DNA of 36,848 nt from Gammaproteobacteria bacterium (lineage in GTDB: Bacteria > Pseudomonadota > Gammaproteobacteria > Pseudomonadales > Azotimanducaceae): assembly GCA_003248125.1 (NCBI GenBank), contig QJXZ01000131.1, positions 1 to 36,848 of the forward strand, read 5' to 3'. The notes beneath the pieces are model-generated. The model made no database searches, was not told where the DNA came from, and was given only the letters and a program-made list of their open reading frames with translations. The translations under genes were made by a program, and so were the position numbers. This document shows, piece by piece, positions 9,803-17,848 of the stretch. Every line of letters starts with the position of its first letter. Within the stretch, counting starts at the first letter, position 1.

Positions 9803-11650
9803 ATGCGTATCCACGTCACGGCACTCACGGCTACGTTGCTCATTGGCTGTTCCGAGGCGCCTCCTCCGGCACCTGCCGACACGGACGTAGCCTCTGAGCA
9901 ACCCATCATTCCATCCGACCCCTTGCGGCAGGCGTACTTCGGCGACTTACACCTGCACACGGCATTGTCGATCGATGCGTTCATCACCGGCACGCGCACC
10001 ATGCCCGACGATGCTTATCGCTATGCCAAGGGCGAGGAGATCGATCACATCAGCGGCCAGAAGATCAGGCTCGCAACACCGCTCGACTTCCTGGCAGTAA
10101 CCGATCACGGCGAGATGATCGGTGTCGCAGCCGCCATGGCCGACCCGAACAGTCCGTTGTCGAAGCTCGAGCTTGCCAAGCGAATCACCAGCACCGACTA
10201 CGAGACTTCACACGGTGCGTTCCGTGACATCGTTGCGGCTGCCGCCGCGGGCGGGGCGAGCGGCGTAGTCGATCCCAATCACGCCGTCGGTGTAGTGCGT
10301 TCTGCGTGGCAACGCATAGTCGATGCCGCCGAAGCGCACAACGATCCGGGCCACTTCACCACCTTCGTTGCCTACGAATGGACGTCGCTACCGAACCTGG
10401 CGAACTTGCACCGCAACGTGGTGTTTCGTGGCATCAATGTGCCGGCCGCGCCGTTCTCGGCCGTCGAATCGAACGTGCCGGAAGACTTATGGGCATTCCT
10501 AGATAGTTGGCGAACGAAGGGCGACGACGCGATTGCGATCCCGCACAACTCCAATGCCAGCAAAGGACTCATGTTTCCGCTCGTGAAAACCAACGGCGAG
10601 CCCATCGATTCCGCGTACGCAACGCAGCGTATGCGCAACGAGCCGATCGTCGAGATCAGCCAGTTCAAAGGTACGTCAGAAGTACATCCGGCACTCACAC
10701 CGAACGACGAGTTCGCCGACTTCGAGATTTGGAACACGACCGTAGGTGCGCCACAGGTCATCGAGCCCGACCACGGCGGCTATGTACGCGATGCATACAA
10801 ACGCGGCCTCGAGCTGGAAGCGAAGATCGGCGTCAACCCTTATCAGTTCGGCATTGTCGCGGCCTCCGACTCGCACAATTCGAGCACGGCGGTCGAAGAA
10901 AACAACTTTACTGGGGGGCACGGTAACGCCGACATGACGGCCGAGGTACGGCTCAACAGTAAGCCCTCGACGCTCGTGGCATCGAGCCTGGCGTTCAGCG
11001 CCGCTGGATTGACGGGGGTGTGGGCCGAGTCGAACACACGCGAATCGATTTTTGATGCGTTTCGGCGCAAGGAAACGTTCGGCACGTCCGGGCCGCAGAT
11101 CCGCGTGAGATTCTTTGCGGGCGCGAACTATGGCGACGACTTGGCAACTCGCGCGGATGCAGTGGCCATGGCCTACGCCGGTGGCGTTCCGATGGGCGGC
11201 GACTTCATCCATCGTGGTGAGGCGTCGCCGAAGTTCTATGCATGGGCGTCGCGCGACGCAGCGAGCGCGGGTCTACAACGCCTGCAAATCGTAAAAGGTT
11301 GGCTCGACGGCGAGACGACGCACGAGCGCATCTACGACGTGGCGTGTTCCGACGGCGCCCATCCCGACACCGAGACGCATCGCTGCCCCGACAATGGCGC
11401 GACGGTGGATCTCGCGACGTGCACACCGACTGCGGACAGGGGCGCCGCTGAGCTTGCTGCTTTGTGGAGCGACCCTGCCTACGCGGCCGGCGAGCCCGCC
11501 TTCTACTATGTGCGTGTGCTCGAGAATCCCACGTGCCGTTGGAGCACGTGGGATGCGGTTCGTACGGGTGTCGCGCCGCCCGAGCGTGTCGCGGCGACGA
11601 TTCAGGAACGGGCATGGAGTTCGCCGATCTGGGTGCAGCCGGCTAGCTAA
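9803..11650 (+). CDS. DUF3604 lipoprotein with PHP-like metal motifs
   Basis: A 615-residue protein with a short lipoprotein signal: hydrophobic TALTATLLIGC with lipobox LIGC and Cys16 as lipid anchor, then a Pro/Ala-rich linker. The body matches DUF3604, a relative of PHP-type phosphoesterases: GDLHLHT at 47-53 and TDHGE at 100-104 look like metal-binding histidine/aspartate motifs, and further motifs include IPHNSNASKG and GIVAASDSHNSS. It is therefore likely an envelope-anchored metallohydrolase, but no substrate of the family is established to my knowledge. It sits between the ihfA operon and the tRNA genes, apparently as a single transcription unit. Confidence 0.88.
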   Translation: MRIHVTALTATLLIGCSEAPPPAPADTDVASEQPIIPSDPLRQAYFGDLHLHTALSIDAFITGTRTMPDDAYRYAKGEEIDHISGQKIRLATPLDFLAVTDHGEMIGVAAAMADPNSPLSKLELAKRITSTDYETSHGAFRDIVAAAAAGGASGVVDPNHAVGVVRSAWQRIVDAAEAHNDPGHFTTFVAYEWTSLPNLANLHRNVVFRGINVPAAPFSAVESNVPEDLWAFLDSWRTKGDDAIAIPHNSNASKGLMFPLVKTNGEPIDSAYATQRMRNEPIVEISQFKGTSEVHPALTPNDEFADFEIWNTTVGAPQVIEPDHGGYVRDAYKRGLELEAKIGVNPYQFGIVAASDSHNSSTAVEENNFTGGHGNADMTAEVRLNSKPSTLVASSLAFSAAGLTGVWAESNTRESIFDAFRRKETFGTSGPQIRVRFFAGANYGDDLATRADAVAMAYAGGVPMGGDFIHRGEASPKFYAWASRDAASAGLQRLQIVKGWLDGETTHERIYDVACSDGAHPDTETHRCPDNGATVDLATCTPTADRGAAELAALWSDPAYAAGEPAFYYVRVLENPTCRWSTWDAVRTGVAPPERVAATIQERAWSSPIWVQPAS

Positions 11651-11662
11651 CTGGATCGGGAT

Positions 11663-11738
11663 TGGTGGAGCCGAGGGGGATCGAACCCCTGACCTGTGCA
11701 TTGCGAACGCACCGCTCTCCCAGCTGAGCTACGGCCCC
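11663..11738 (-). tRNA. tRNA-Ala (anticodon CGC)
   Basis: On the minus strand a full cloverleaf forms: acceptor GGGGCCG/CGGCUCC, D-stem GCUC/GAGC, anticodon stem GUGCG/UGCAC with loop UUCGCAA, T-stem AGGGG/CCCCU with loop UUCGAUC, discriminator A and encoded CCA. The anticodon CGC reads the Ala codon GCG, which is heavily used in this window. It ends 12 bases beyond the convergent DUF3604 gene and is divergent from tRNA-Pro. Confidence 0.96.
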
Positions 11739-11825
11739 GTTCAATCGAGGCGCGTACTGTGCGCAATCTGGACTCATTCCGCAATGGATGGCCGTGGCGC
11801 AGTACCTACGTGGCGAGTCGTTGCG

Positions 11826-11854
11826 TTGGTCGCGCTGGGCGGCTGGGTTATCAT
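11826..11854 (+). promoter_or_regulatory. Promoter of tRNA-Pro
   Basis: TTGGTC (11826-11831) and TATCAT (11849-11854) are spaced by 17 bases and followed by a GCGCGCC discriminator typical of stable-RNA promoters. Transcription would start near 11861, about 33 bases before the tRNA. An alternative TTGCGT lies five bases further up with poor spacing. Confidence 0.55.
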
Positions 11855-11893
11855 GCGCGCCGGCCCGGTGAGATGCTGGGTGCCTGCTGAATA

Positions 11894-11970
<77 letters not shown>

Positions 11971-12012
11971 AAATCCCTGTAAGAATGGCTCGCGATCCCA
12001 ACGGGATGCCAC

Positions 12013-12504
12013 CTAGTTCCATCTGGGCATCCACGGCTCATAGGCTTTCAATGCCTCATTGCTTGCTCGCGCGTTGACCAGACGCACGAAATCCCCGTCG
12101 AAGTAGAAATCCGATGTCAGATCCCACCAGTGCTTTATCCGCGGGTACACAAGAATCTGCACCACATCCGACATGATCGTTTCCATCGTAGCCTCATCGA
12201 TCACGCCAGATCGATGCTGCAAGTACATGAACTCGCGTTGTCCGAAGAACTCGAACAAGAAGTTGCCCAGGACAACTTTCTGCTCATCCGTTAGCGCTTC
12301 TGACTGGGTCCACATCAGCTGGATGGACGGATTCTCGATGAGGTGGTCAAGCATGGCCGTCTGGAGCTGCCATTGGGTGGCACGCGCCTCTGCATTGACG
12401 GCGACCGTTGCCTGCTGAACCTGTATGGCGAGATAAACCAACGTCACTAGAATCGCGATTGAACTGGTGATCTCACTGATTGCTGACCATTTGGTCCAAT
12501 TCAT
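12013..12504 (-). CDS. Small single-TM protein, family member 1
   Basis: About 163 residues from ATG 12504 (MNWTKWSAISEI...), preferred because GGGGCG lies just upstream and other family members start close to their membrane helix. ATG 12543 would add 13 residues but has no ribosome-binding site. One membrane helix (SSIAILVTLVYLAIQVQQ, about 11-28) is followed by a helical cytoplasmic or periplasmic domain of ~130 residues with many aromatic residues (LFEFFGQREFMYLQH, IKHWWDLTSDFYFDGDFV). No known domain recognised. Three further members in this window (12666, 15051, 19782) share the hydrophobic N-terminus ending in a V/I-Q-I/V-x-Q motif. Function unknown; in the tRNA-Pro mini-island. Confidence 0.75.
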   Translation of the reverse strand: MNWTKWSAISEITSSIAILVTLVYLAIQVQQATVAVNAEARATQWQLQTAMLDHLIENPSIQLMWTQSEALTDEQKVVLGNFLFEFFGQREFMYLQHRSGVIDEATMETIMSDVVQILVYPRIKHWWDLTSDFYFDGDFVRLVNARASNEALKAYEPWMPRWN

Positions 12505-12558
12505 CTTGCGCCCCGAATTTGTTGACTCGGGAGGATTCTGCATCAATCGGACGGCGAA

Positions 12559-12635
12559 TCTGAATGACCGGCCCTTCCCGCGTCGGGTGCGAGGCGCGTA
12601 GCCAAGTGCTTATTCAGAAAGCTCAAACGTTAGGC
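12559..12635. repeat. Inverted repeat with attC-like end
   Basis: Between the two island genes, TCTGAAT (12559-12565) and ATTCAGA (12612-12618) form an inverted pair about 46 bases apart. Just outside the right arm lies GCTCAAACGTTAGGC, whose GTTAGGC (12629-12635) matches the integron attC core GTTRRRY. The opposite core site RYYYAAC is not clearly present on the left (GCATCAAT at most), so a functional attC is doubtful. Reported as a structure, not as an integron cassette. Confidence 0.3.
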
Positions 12636-12665
12636 GGCAGCTAGCTTCGGCACCCGCGAGTCATC

Positions 12666-13181
12666 CTAGTCGCGTGGCAATCGACGCATAACGTTTTGGT
12701 AGACCGATGCGTTTAACGAAGTGTCGAATCGCTCGATCTGCGGGCCAACCACTTCAACGAATTCTGGATCAAAGGTGGACTTGAGTTCTTCCCACCACGC
12801 CTTGCCAACGGGATTCCCAAAATAGTAGTAATCGCCCTTCTCCACGGCTATTCGCCAGGTATCGGAGGGGAACACGCCGGCCTCAGATAGGCTCTTCACC
12901 TTGAGCCAATCGGCAACCTGGCTGATGAATAGCGCATCAAGTACGTGAAACTCAGCGAGGGTCAATTCGCTCGGGTTGGTGGAGGCTTTGGCCAGCACAA
13001 CTGTTGGGTTTTCTCCCATCGTTGACGCAACGATGCTGAGTGTTTGGCTCAGCCCTTCCGATAGAAGTTGGGCTTTCGCGAAATCGGAATCCTGTTTAAT
13101 CTGGATGCCCACCAACGCCAGCCCAATCACTATCCCAATGTTGCTTGCCAGCAATAACCAACGGTTTAGCGAATCCAGCAT
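12666..13181 (-). CDS. Small single-TM protein, family member 2
   Basis: A 171-residue protein starting MLDSLNRWLLLASN, with AGGAGC seven bases upstream of the ATG. One membrane helix (about 10-28, LLASNIGIVIGLALVGIQI) ends in IQIKQ, equivalent to VQIRQ/IQVQQ in the other three members. The remaining ~140 residues are predicted mainly helical and end with FDTSLNASVYQNVMRRLP. No enzymatic motif is visible and I do not recognise a named domain. It is the first gene of the mini-island on the minus strand, 120 bases upstream of member 1, and may be co-transcribed with it. Less GC-rich than the neighbouring chromosome. Confidence 0.78.
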   Translation of the reverse strand: MLDSLNRWLLLASNIGIVIGLALVGIQIKQDSDFAKAQLLSEGLSQTLSIVASTMGENPTVVLAKASTNPSELTLAEFHVLDALFISQVADWLKVKSLSEAGVFPSDTWRIAVEKGDYYYFGNPVGKAWWEELKSTFDPEFVEVVGPQIERFDTSLNASVYQNVMRRLPRD

Positions 13182-13299
13182 GTCTTGCTCCTACGCTCGG
13201 TGGGCGGACAGTCTAGCGTGTTCGTTCGAAGTTCATGTGGCTCAGTCGATGGGGGCAGACGAGGCGCGAACTCAAGTGTTTATACAAGTGCCCTGAGCC

Positions 13300-13346
13300 G
13301 ACTGGGGGTCAAGTGGTCGCAGGTTCAAATCCTGCCGTCACGACCA
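13300..13346 (+). repeat. tRNA-Pro 3' fragment, second copy of direct repeat (att-like)
   Basis: 46 of 47 bases match tRNA-Pro 11924-11970. The sequence upstream (GTGCCCTGAGCC) does not restore a D-arm or 5' acceptor strand, and the C-to-A change breaks one acceptor pair, so this is not a second tRNA gene. It marks the distal end of the mini-island. Confidence 0.8.
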
Positions 13347-13492
13347 ATCGAACACTTTCTCAACGATTGCCGGATCGTGTGTTCCCCGGATTTTCTGCAC
13401 CGCGTGAGCACGCCAATTCGAATATGTGCCCATCAACCGTCGCGGCGCTGAGGTCAGCGCGTGATCAGGGGTTTGCGCGATCAATGCTGTCG

Positions 13493-14179
13493 TTACTCTG
13501 CCGCATTCAGGTAGCGTAGGCCGCCCGTCTTGATGTAGAGCAAGCAGCCGTCGCTCGTGCGCGGCTGATGCGCGGCGCCGGCCGGCAACCGCTGCCAAGA
13601 CCCGGTCCGGTAGACGCCGCGCTCGTCCGAGTAGGCGCCGTCGATCACGAAGATCTCGGCGCCCTCGGCATACGTCCGGCCAGCGATCTCAATACCCTCT
13701 CGCCAGCGCTCGAGGCATGTCGCGTCCGAGAAGCCCGACTGACGGTACAAGTGCTTTCTCGCCACGCCTTCGCACGCAGTGGGTTCCCACGGGAGCGTGT
13801 TGGTATCGAGCACGACGTGAGACCGGTCCCGGCCCGGGAACTGACGAAGCTTCACGAAGATGATGCAACCTGGCTTCGAGAACGGCGCGTGCCGGAAACC
13901 TTCCGGGTTCAGCAGATAGGTGCCGGCCGGCCAGTCGCCGTGTTCGTCCGAGAATACGCCGTGAAGCACGAAGATTTCTTCGCCGTCCGGGTGATCGTGC
14001 GACGGAAAAGTGGCACCCGGCTCGTAACGCACCACCGAAGTCACTTGGCCCGACTCAGGTGGGCCCACCAAGTGGACGCGTTTCCGCCAAACGGTGCCAC
14101 TCGGGCTCGGCGTCCACTCCATCGCGGCAGTATCCGCTGCGGCGCGTATCGACAAATCTCCGTTGATCTGATCGTCCAT
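13493..14179 (-). CDS. ChrR-like bicupin protein
   Basis: A 228-residue protein made of two cupin domains of the ChrR-like type. The first (about 25-115) keeps the metal ligands HDHPDGEE (His61, His63, Glu67/68) and a later His97 in GFRHAP. The second (about 130-225) has AEGAEIFVIDGAYSDERG but lacks the HxH pair, so it is probably a non-metal partner domain. ChrR-type cupins otherwise form part of anti-sigma factors responding to oxidants; here no sigma factor or N-terminal zinc domain is present, so the protein more likely works as a stand-alone cupin enzyme or sensor. AGGACAGG precedes the ATG. It lies directly outside the mini-island. Confidence 0.85.
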   Translation of the reverse strand: MDDQINGDLSIRAAADTAAMEWTPSPSGTVWRKRVHLVGPPESGQVTSVVRYEPGATFPSHDHPDGEEIFVLHGVFSDEHGDWPAGTYLLNPEGFRHAPFSKPGCIIFVKLRQFPGRDRSHVVLDTNTLPWEPTACEGVARKHLYRQSGFSDATCLERWREGIEIAGRTYAEGAEIFVIDGAYSDERGVYRTGSWQRLPAGAAHQPRTSDGCLLYIKTGGLRYLNAAE

Positions 14180-14525
14180 GGCCTGTCCTGTCGGTTAGCC
14201 GTCGCAGTCGATCTCGGTCGCGATTGGGCTGCCGGCGACCGTGTAGACACAGGTCGCTATTGCCCGGTTGCACCTGCCGCGGTGATCCGTCCGCAATCGC
14301 TTCGCTTACCCGAATGCGCGCTAGATTTGCTGAAACGTCAAAGTCCGTCATCGCCTGCCCAACTAGGTGATGTGAAGTCTAGACGATAGCCGTCTGCGCC
14401 ACTCTGAAGGCAAATGTCTGGATTCCAGCGGACATCCGTCCCACGATCCCGAAGACCCCAACAGTCGCCTACGACCAAGTCACAGCCTCGTCGCAAAAGC
14501 ACGGGCGTCTTCGCACTGGGACGCT
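14180..14525. other. Non-coding gap between cupin and VOC genes
   Basis: No gene, tRNA, repeat or clear promoter was recognised here. Open frames in this stretch are antisense continuations from the cupin gene and lack plausible start sites. Confidence 0.5.
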
Positions 14526-14981
14526 CTATGCATTCAAGACTCGGGTAAAGAAGTGCTGGGGCTCATCGTCCTCGAACTGGTGGTGTTGAATTTCAATACC
14601 AAAAGGTAGGGTGTACTTCAGCATGAATGCTTGCACTTTGGCGCCGTTTTTCGCGACTGGATCAAACTCGGTGATCGTGAGGCGATCATCAGTGATGCTG
14701 AATGCGCGCGCCGCCTGATGTATTGCGTCGAATGTCTCGAAGTCGTCGATGCTTAGACCTACGTGATCTTCTGGATTGAGTTGAGAGGCCTCCGAATCGA
14801 CCTTGAGGATCAGATACTGAGAACGGTGGAACCCCGTGAACGCAAGCGTGTTCGCGTCCTTAGTGTCAAATGGCTGCCAGCCCAACACGTCCATAAAGAA
14901 AGCATCAATGGACTCTCGGTTCTTCCCATGACTAAGTGCTTCGTCAATCGCAAATTGAACGTGGTTGAACTCCCCACTCAT
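14526..14981 (-). CDS. VOC (glyoxalase/bleomycin-resistance fold) family protein
   Basis: 151 residues with the layout of a VOC protein: N-terminal FNHVQFAIDE, then SIDAFFMDVLGWQPFD, a central DHVGLSIDDFETFDAI and C-terminal FMLKYTLPFGIEIQHHQ. Two beta-alpha-beta-beta-beta modules and possible metal ligands (His8, Glu or His near the C-terminus) fit the fold. VOC proteins include lyases, isomerases, dioxygenases and antibiotic-binding proteins, so the reaction cannot be named. GAGGCTGAG precedes the ATG. It is less GC-rich than neighbouring genes and adjoins a small single-TM gene on the same strand, suggesting shared acquisition. Confidence 0.7.
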   Translation of the reverse strand: MSGEFNHVQFAIDEALSHGKNRESIDAFFMDVLGWQPFDTKDANTLAFTGFHRSQYLILKVDSEASQLNPEDHVGLSIDDFETFDAIHQAARAFSITDDRLTITEFDPVAKNGAKVQAFMLKYTLPFGIEIQHHQFEDDEPQHFFTRVLNA

Positions 14982-15050
14982 AGTCTCAGCCTCGACTTCT
15001 GGTATCGACGCATGCTAGCTCAAATCCAGCTTGACAATTTCGCGACTGAG

Positions 15051-15569
15051 CTAAATCTCGTCGAACATGCGGGCTAAGTCTCCGCGGTATTTCCAGGTGT
15101 CCGGGGCCTCTATACCGAAGTACTCCCGAAATGTGTCGGAGAGGGGCGTTTGGCCTGTTCTCAAAAATGTTCCGACTCCTGGCACGTCCAGTAACCCACG
15201 AACGGTCCGCTCGTACGGTGACCAAGCGTCCTCGGAGAGCTGGCCCTTTTTGTACAACTTCAACAATCCATCGGCCATGTAGAGGTGGCTAGACAGAAAC
15301 CAGATGTACTTCCGCCTTTCGTCGTCGTTCAGAGAACCAACGTCACCGCGGAAGCCGACATCGACGATTCGAGTTATGTCGTTGTTGAGTGCTGCTCTCA
15401 GATTCTGTTCGGAAAAGTGCCGTGCTGCTTCCAAGTCCGCCGAGCTTTGCATAGCGATTGTGTTCTGCCGGATCTGCACCGACAGATAACCAAGCGTCGC
15501 GACGACGGCAATCGCCCCAAGAAACTCACCAAAGTTGCCCAGAAGCTGCGCTGTGGACATTAGATCCAT
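15051..15569 (-). CDS. Small single-TM protein, family member 3
   Basis: 172 residues from ATG 15569, chosen because GGAGGAAG lies just upstream and the N-terminus MDLMSTAQLLGNFGEFLGAI is nearly identical to that of the copy at 19782 (MDLMSAAQLLGNVGEFVGAV). Membrane helix at about 13-33, ending in VQIRQNT; the helical remainder contains RRKYIWFLSSHLYMADGLLKL and ends DLARMFDEI. An upstream in-frame extension exists but has no ribosome-binding site and does not match the family. No catalytic motif is seen. Neighbours are the VOC gene and a frameshifted oxidoreductase. Confidence 0.82.
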   Translation of the reverse strand: MDLMSTAQLLGNFGEFLGAIAVVATLGYLSVQIRQNTIAMQSSADLEAARHFSEQNLRAALNNDITRIVDVGFRGDVGSLNDDERRKYIWFLSSHLYMADGLLKLYKKGQLSEDAWSPYERTVRGLLDVPGVGTFLRTGQTPLSDTFREYFGIEAPDTWKYRGDLARMFDEI

Positions 15570-15687
15570 GTCTTCCTCCGTCCGATTGGTGGTTAGAGGG
15601 TATCTAAGATCCTCTACTGCGGCGAAAGTCGAGTGTCGCAACTGCGGTGTCGGCCACAGACGTCGTGTCGCGTGCGCGAAGCGGACG

Positions 15688-16517
15688 TTACGGGCGCGGT
15701 GGACCGCGTCTTGCGATGGCGCGCAATCGGTCGAGATTATCCGGTGGCGGGAATACACCTTCCTGCCACCAGTCGACGCCAGCCGCTTCGTAGTCTCTAG
15801 CCCGCTTCGCGTCCGCGGCCGCATCATCCGTCGAATTCAGCGCCACACCCAGATTGAAGGGTTCATCGGACGTGCGGTATGAATCGATGATGCCCTTGAT
15901 CTCACCGGGTTGGCGTAATCCTGGTTCATGACCATCACGCCATCGTATCGCGCAGCACGCCGAAGTGGTTTTTTCGACGGCCAGCCCGCGGCGAGCCAAA
16001 TGGGCACCTTGGTGCCGCCCGGAAAAAAGGTGCGGCCACTGGCCTTGTAGTGAGCACCCTGGTGTTCGAATGGCTCGCCGCTCCATGTCTTCTGGAGCAG
16101 TTCCAGGCCCTCGTCGAGCATCTCTGCGCGTACTTTGAGGCTCGAGGCATCGCCCATATCGTCGAATTCACTCGCCCAGATTCCGCTGCCGGCGCCGAGG
16201 ACAAATCGTCCTCCGGACAATTGGTGCAACGTCAACACTTCTCGAGCCAGCTTGGTCGGTCGTCGACGGGCGAGGGGCGTTACAGCCGTACCTATCAACA
16301 CGCGGTTCGTATTTGCCGCAATCAGTCCCAGTGCGATCCATGGATCGACATGGAATCCGCTGAGGCGCGCGCCTGCCGTTTCCATGTCCGGCCAATTCAC
16401 GTGATCCGCCAGGAACACGGCATCCCAACCAGCGTGTTCTGCCTCGACCGCCAGCGCGGTGAGCACATTCAGGTCCGCGCAATAGTCGAAATTCATCATG
16501 TGTAGGGCAAATTTCAT
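15688..16517 (-). pseudogene. Luciferase-like (LLM) flavin/F420 oxidoreductase, frameshifted
   Basis: From ATG 16517 the frame encodes a TIM-barrel LLM protein: FDYCADLNVLTALAVEAEHA, VFLADHVNWPD, VLTLHQLSGGRFVLGAGSG and EGLELLQKTWSGEPFEHQGA. After MNQDYANP near 15908 this frame turns into foreign sequence and stops at 15837. The proper continuation (GEIKGIIDSYRTSDEPFNLG, then AGVDWWQEGVFPPP) lies in another frame and runs to 15688. One missing base in the short C-run at 15907-15909 explains the break, and restoring it gives a full ~276-residue enzyme. Such enzymes use FMN or F420 to oxidise varied substrates. It is either a young pseudogene or a sequencing error. Confidence 0.8.
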
Positions 16518-16590
16518 TCTTACTCCAGTTGAGAAGACCCCGATTCTTCCGAATCAATCCTTCATTGATGGGACTGGCGGCCTTCGAAAC

Positions 16591-17004
16591 TCAAGGTGCG
16601 TCGAGCCGAATGGCAACCGCGTGCTCCGGGTCGAGCAGCACCATGCGAAGTGACGACTCCGCGAATCCATACTTCGCGAGCACGGCGGCATTCACTCGGT
16701 CGCGCAATTCGGCGTCGTCATCCGTGACTGCGAGGAACGTCTTCATTTCGCCGGCACGTTTCACCATGACTTGGGGATTCACGCGCAGCCGCGCGAGCCA
16801 CGCGGCGCCCTTGTCGCCCGTCCGCAAGTACGCATGATCGTCGACGTCGACGATCCATAGCCGCGACACGAGCTCGCCGCCGGCGGCGTCGTAGGTGTGG
16901 AGTTCCACGACCTCACCGCCCAATTCCCAAGACAACCGCAACGCGGCATATAGAAGCACCGGCAAGGCGATGACGATCAGTCCGACGATGATGGCTCGGC
17001 GCAT
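16591..17004 (-). CDS. Membrane-anchored small beta-barrel protein (nitroreductase/DUF385-like)
   Basis: 137 residues: an N-terminal membrane helix (RRAIIVGLIVIALPVLLYAA) followed by a soluble part with VVELHTYDAAGGELVSRLWI, DHAYLRTGDKGAAWLARLRV and NPQVMVKRAGEMKTF. The pattern of short strands with a Gly-rich hairpin and a W in the second half resembles the split-barrel flavin/deazaflavin-binding proteins, though no cofactor motif is certain. The product at 27413 has the same layout. GGGGAA lies before the ATG. It is in a run of minus-strand genes with an SDR and hydrolases. Assignment by shape only. Confidence 0.6.
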   Translation of the reverse strand: MRRAIIVGLIVIALPVLLYAALRLSWELGGEVVELHTYDAAGGELVSRLWIVDVDDHAYLRTGDKGAAWLARLRVNPQVMVKRAGEMKTFLAVTDDDAELRDRVNAAVLAKYGFAESSLRMVLLDPEHAVAIRLDAP

Positions 17005-17032
17005 CGATGTTCCCCGTGAAGTTGGCGCTAGA

Positions 17033-17794
17033 TCAGTGATTCCACCACGGCAAGTCCGAGAACGACCGCAAGTCGATTTCGTGCGTCCACGCAGAGCGAT
17101 GCTGCTGGGCTAGGTGCCAATAGGTGTCGGCGATCTTCTCCGGTTGCATCAGGCCGTCAGCCGCCCCGCGTGTCTCGCGTAGTTCCTGGAAGCGCTCAGG
17201 ACCGAGCATCTTGCCGAGCGTGTCGGGTGCATCGACGGCGCCGTCGATGAGCACGTGGATTACGTGAATGCCTTTGGGTGCGTATTGCGCGTTCAACGTT
17301 TGGCAGAGCATGCGGCGCCCACCCATTGCGGCTGCATGTGAGTGTTGTCCTTTGTTGCCACGCATGGCCGCGGTCGCCGACGTGACGATCAGGGTGCCTT
17401 TGCCGCGTTGCTCCATGCGTGGGCACACCTTGGATGCGACGCGATACAGACCGAACGTCGCGAGACGCCAACCCATTTCGAACATCTTCGGCGTGGTGGC
17501 TTCCAGCGCGCGATCGCCGATTTGAGCCCCCAAGTTGTAGGCCACGACCTCGATCGGACCGATGTCAGTTTCCACCTGTTCGACGAGATTCTCGATCGAA
17601 CCGTCCTCTACCGCATTGAGCAGCTTGCCGGTGGCCGCACCACCTTCGCTCCGAATCGCTTCCACCAAACGCTTGAGCCCCTCTTCGTCGCTGCGGCGAC
17701 AAAGCACCGCGTGGTAACCCTCGCGAGCGAAGCGCTTGCCGACGTTGCCGCCGATGCCCGCCCCGGCGCCGATGACTAAGCAGACCGGTTGCAT
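17033..17794 (-). CDS. SDR-family protein with degenerate active site
   Basis: 253 residues with a Rossmann fold: GAGAGIGGNVGKRF (9-22) binds the dinucleotide, and YNLGA (86-90) replaces the usual NNAG. Ser139 is in place (VTSAT), but where classical SDRs carry YxxxK the sequence reads GQHSHAAAMGGRRML (149-163): the Tyr is His and the Lys is Met. GIHVIHVLIDGAVDAPDT matches the C-terminal part of an SDR subgroup known for lacking the Tyr. Without Tyr and Lys ordinary hydride transfer is unlikely, so it may bind NAD(P)H and an acyl or hydroxy substrate without normal catalysis. AGGAGGTG precedes ATG 17794. Confidence 0.85.
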   Translation of the reverse strand: MQPVCLVIGAGAGIGGNVGKRFAREGYHAVLCRRSDEEGLKRLVEAIRSEGGAATGKLLNAVEDGSIENLVEQVETDIGPIEVVAYNLGAQIGDRALEATTPKMFEMGWRLATFGLYRVASKVCPRMEQRGKGTLIVTSATAAMRGNKGQHSHAAAMGGRRMLCQTLNAQYAPKGIHVIHVLIDGAVDAPDTLGKMLGPERFQELRETRGAADGLMQPEKIADTYWHLAQQHRSAWTHEIDLRSFSDLPWWNH

Positions 17795-17848
17795 GACACC
17801 TCCTCAAGGTTGGTCGGGATCCGCCCTCACCATATCACTTGCGCATCG

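Noticed and set aside
13300..13346. Second tRNA-Pro gene
   Set aside because: Only the 3' 47 bases are present; no D-arm or 5' acceptor strand can be formed and one acceptor pair is broken.
12013..13346. Integron cassette array
   Set aside because: Only one half-site resembles attC, no integrase is present, and the boundaries are tRNA-type repeats.
13568..14389. Plus-strand open frame over the cupin gene
   Set aside because: The minus strand has two recognisable cupin domains; the plus product has no plausible fold.
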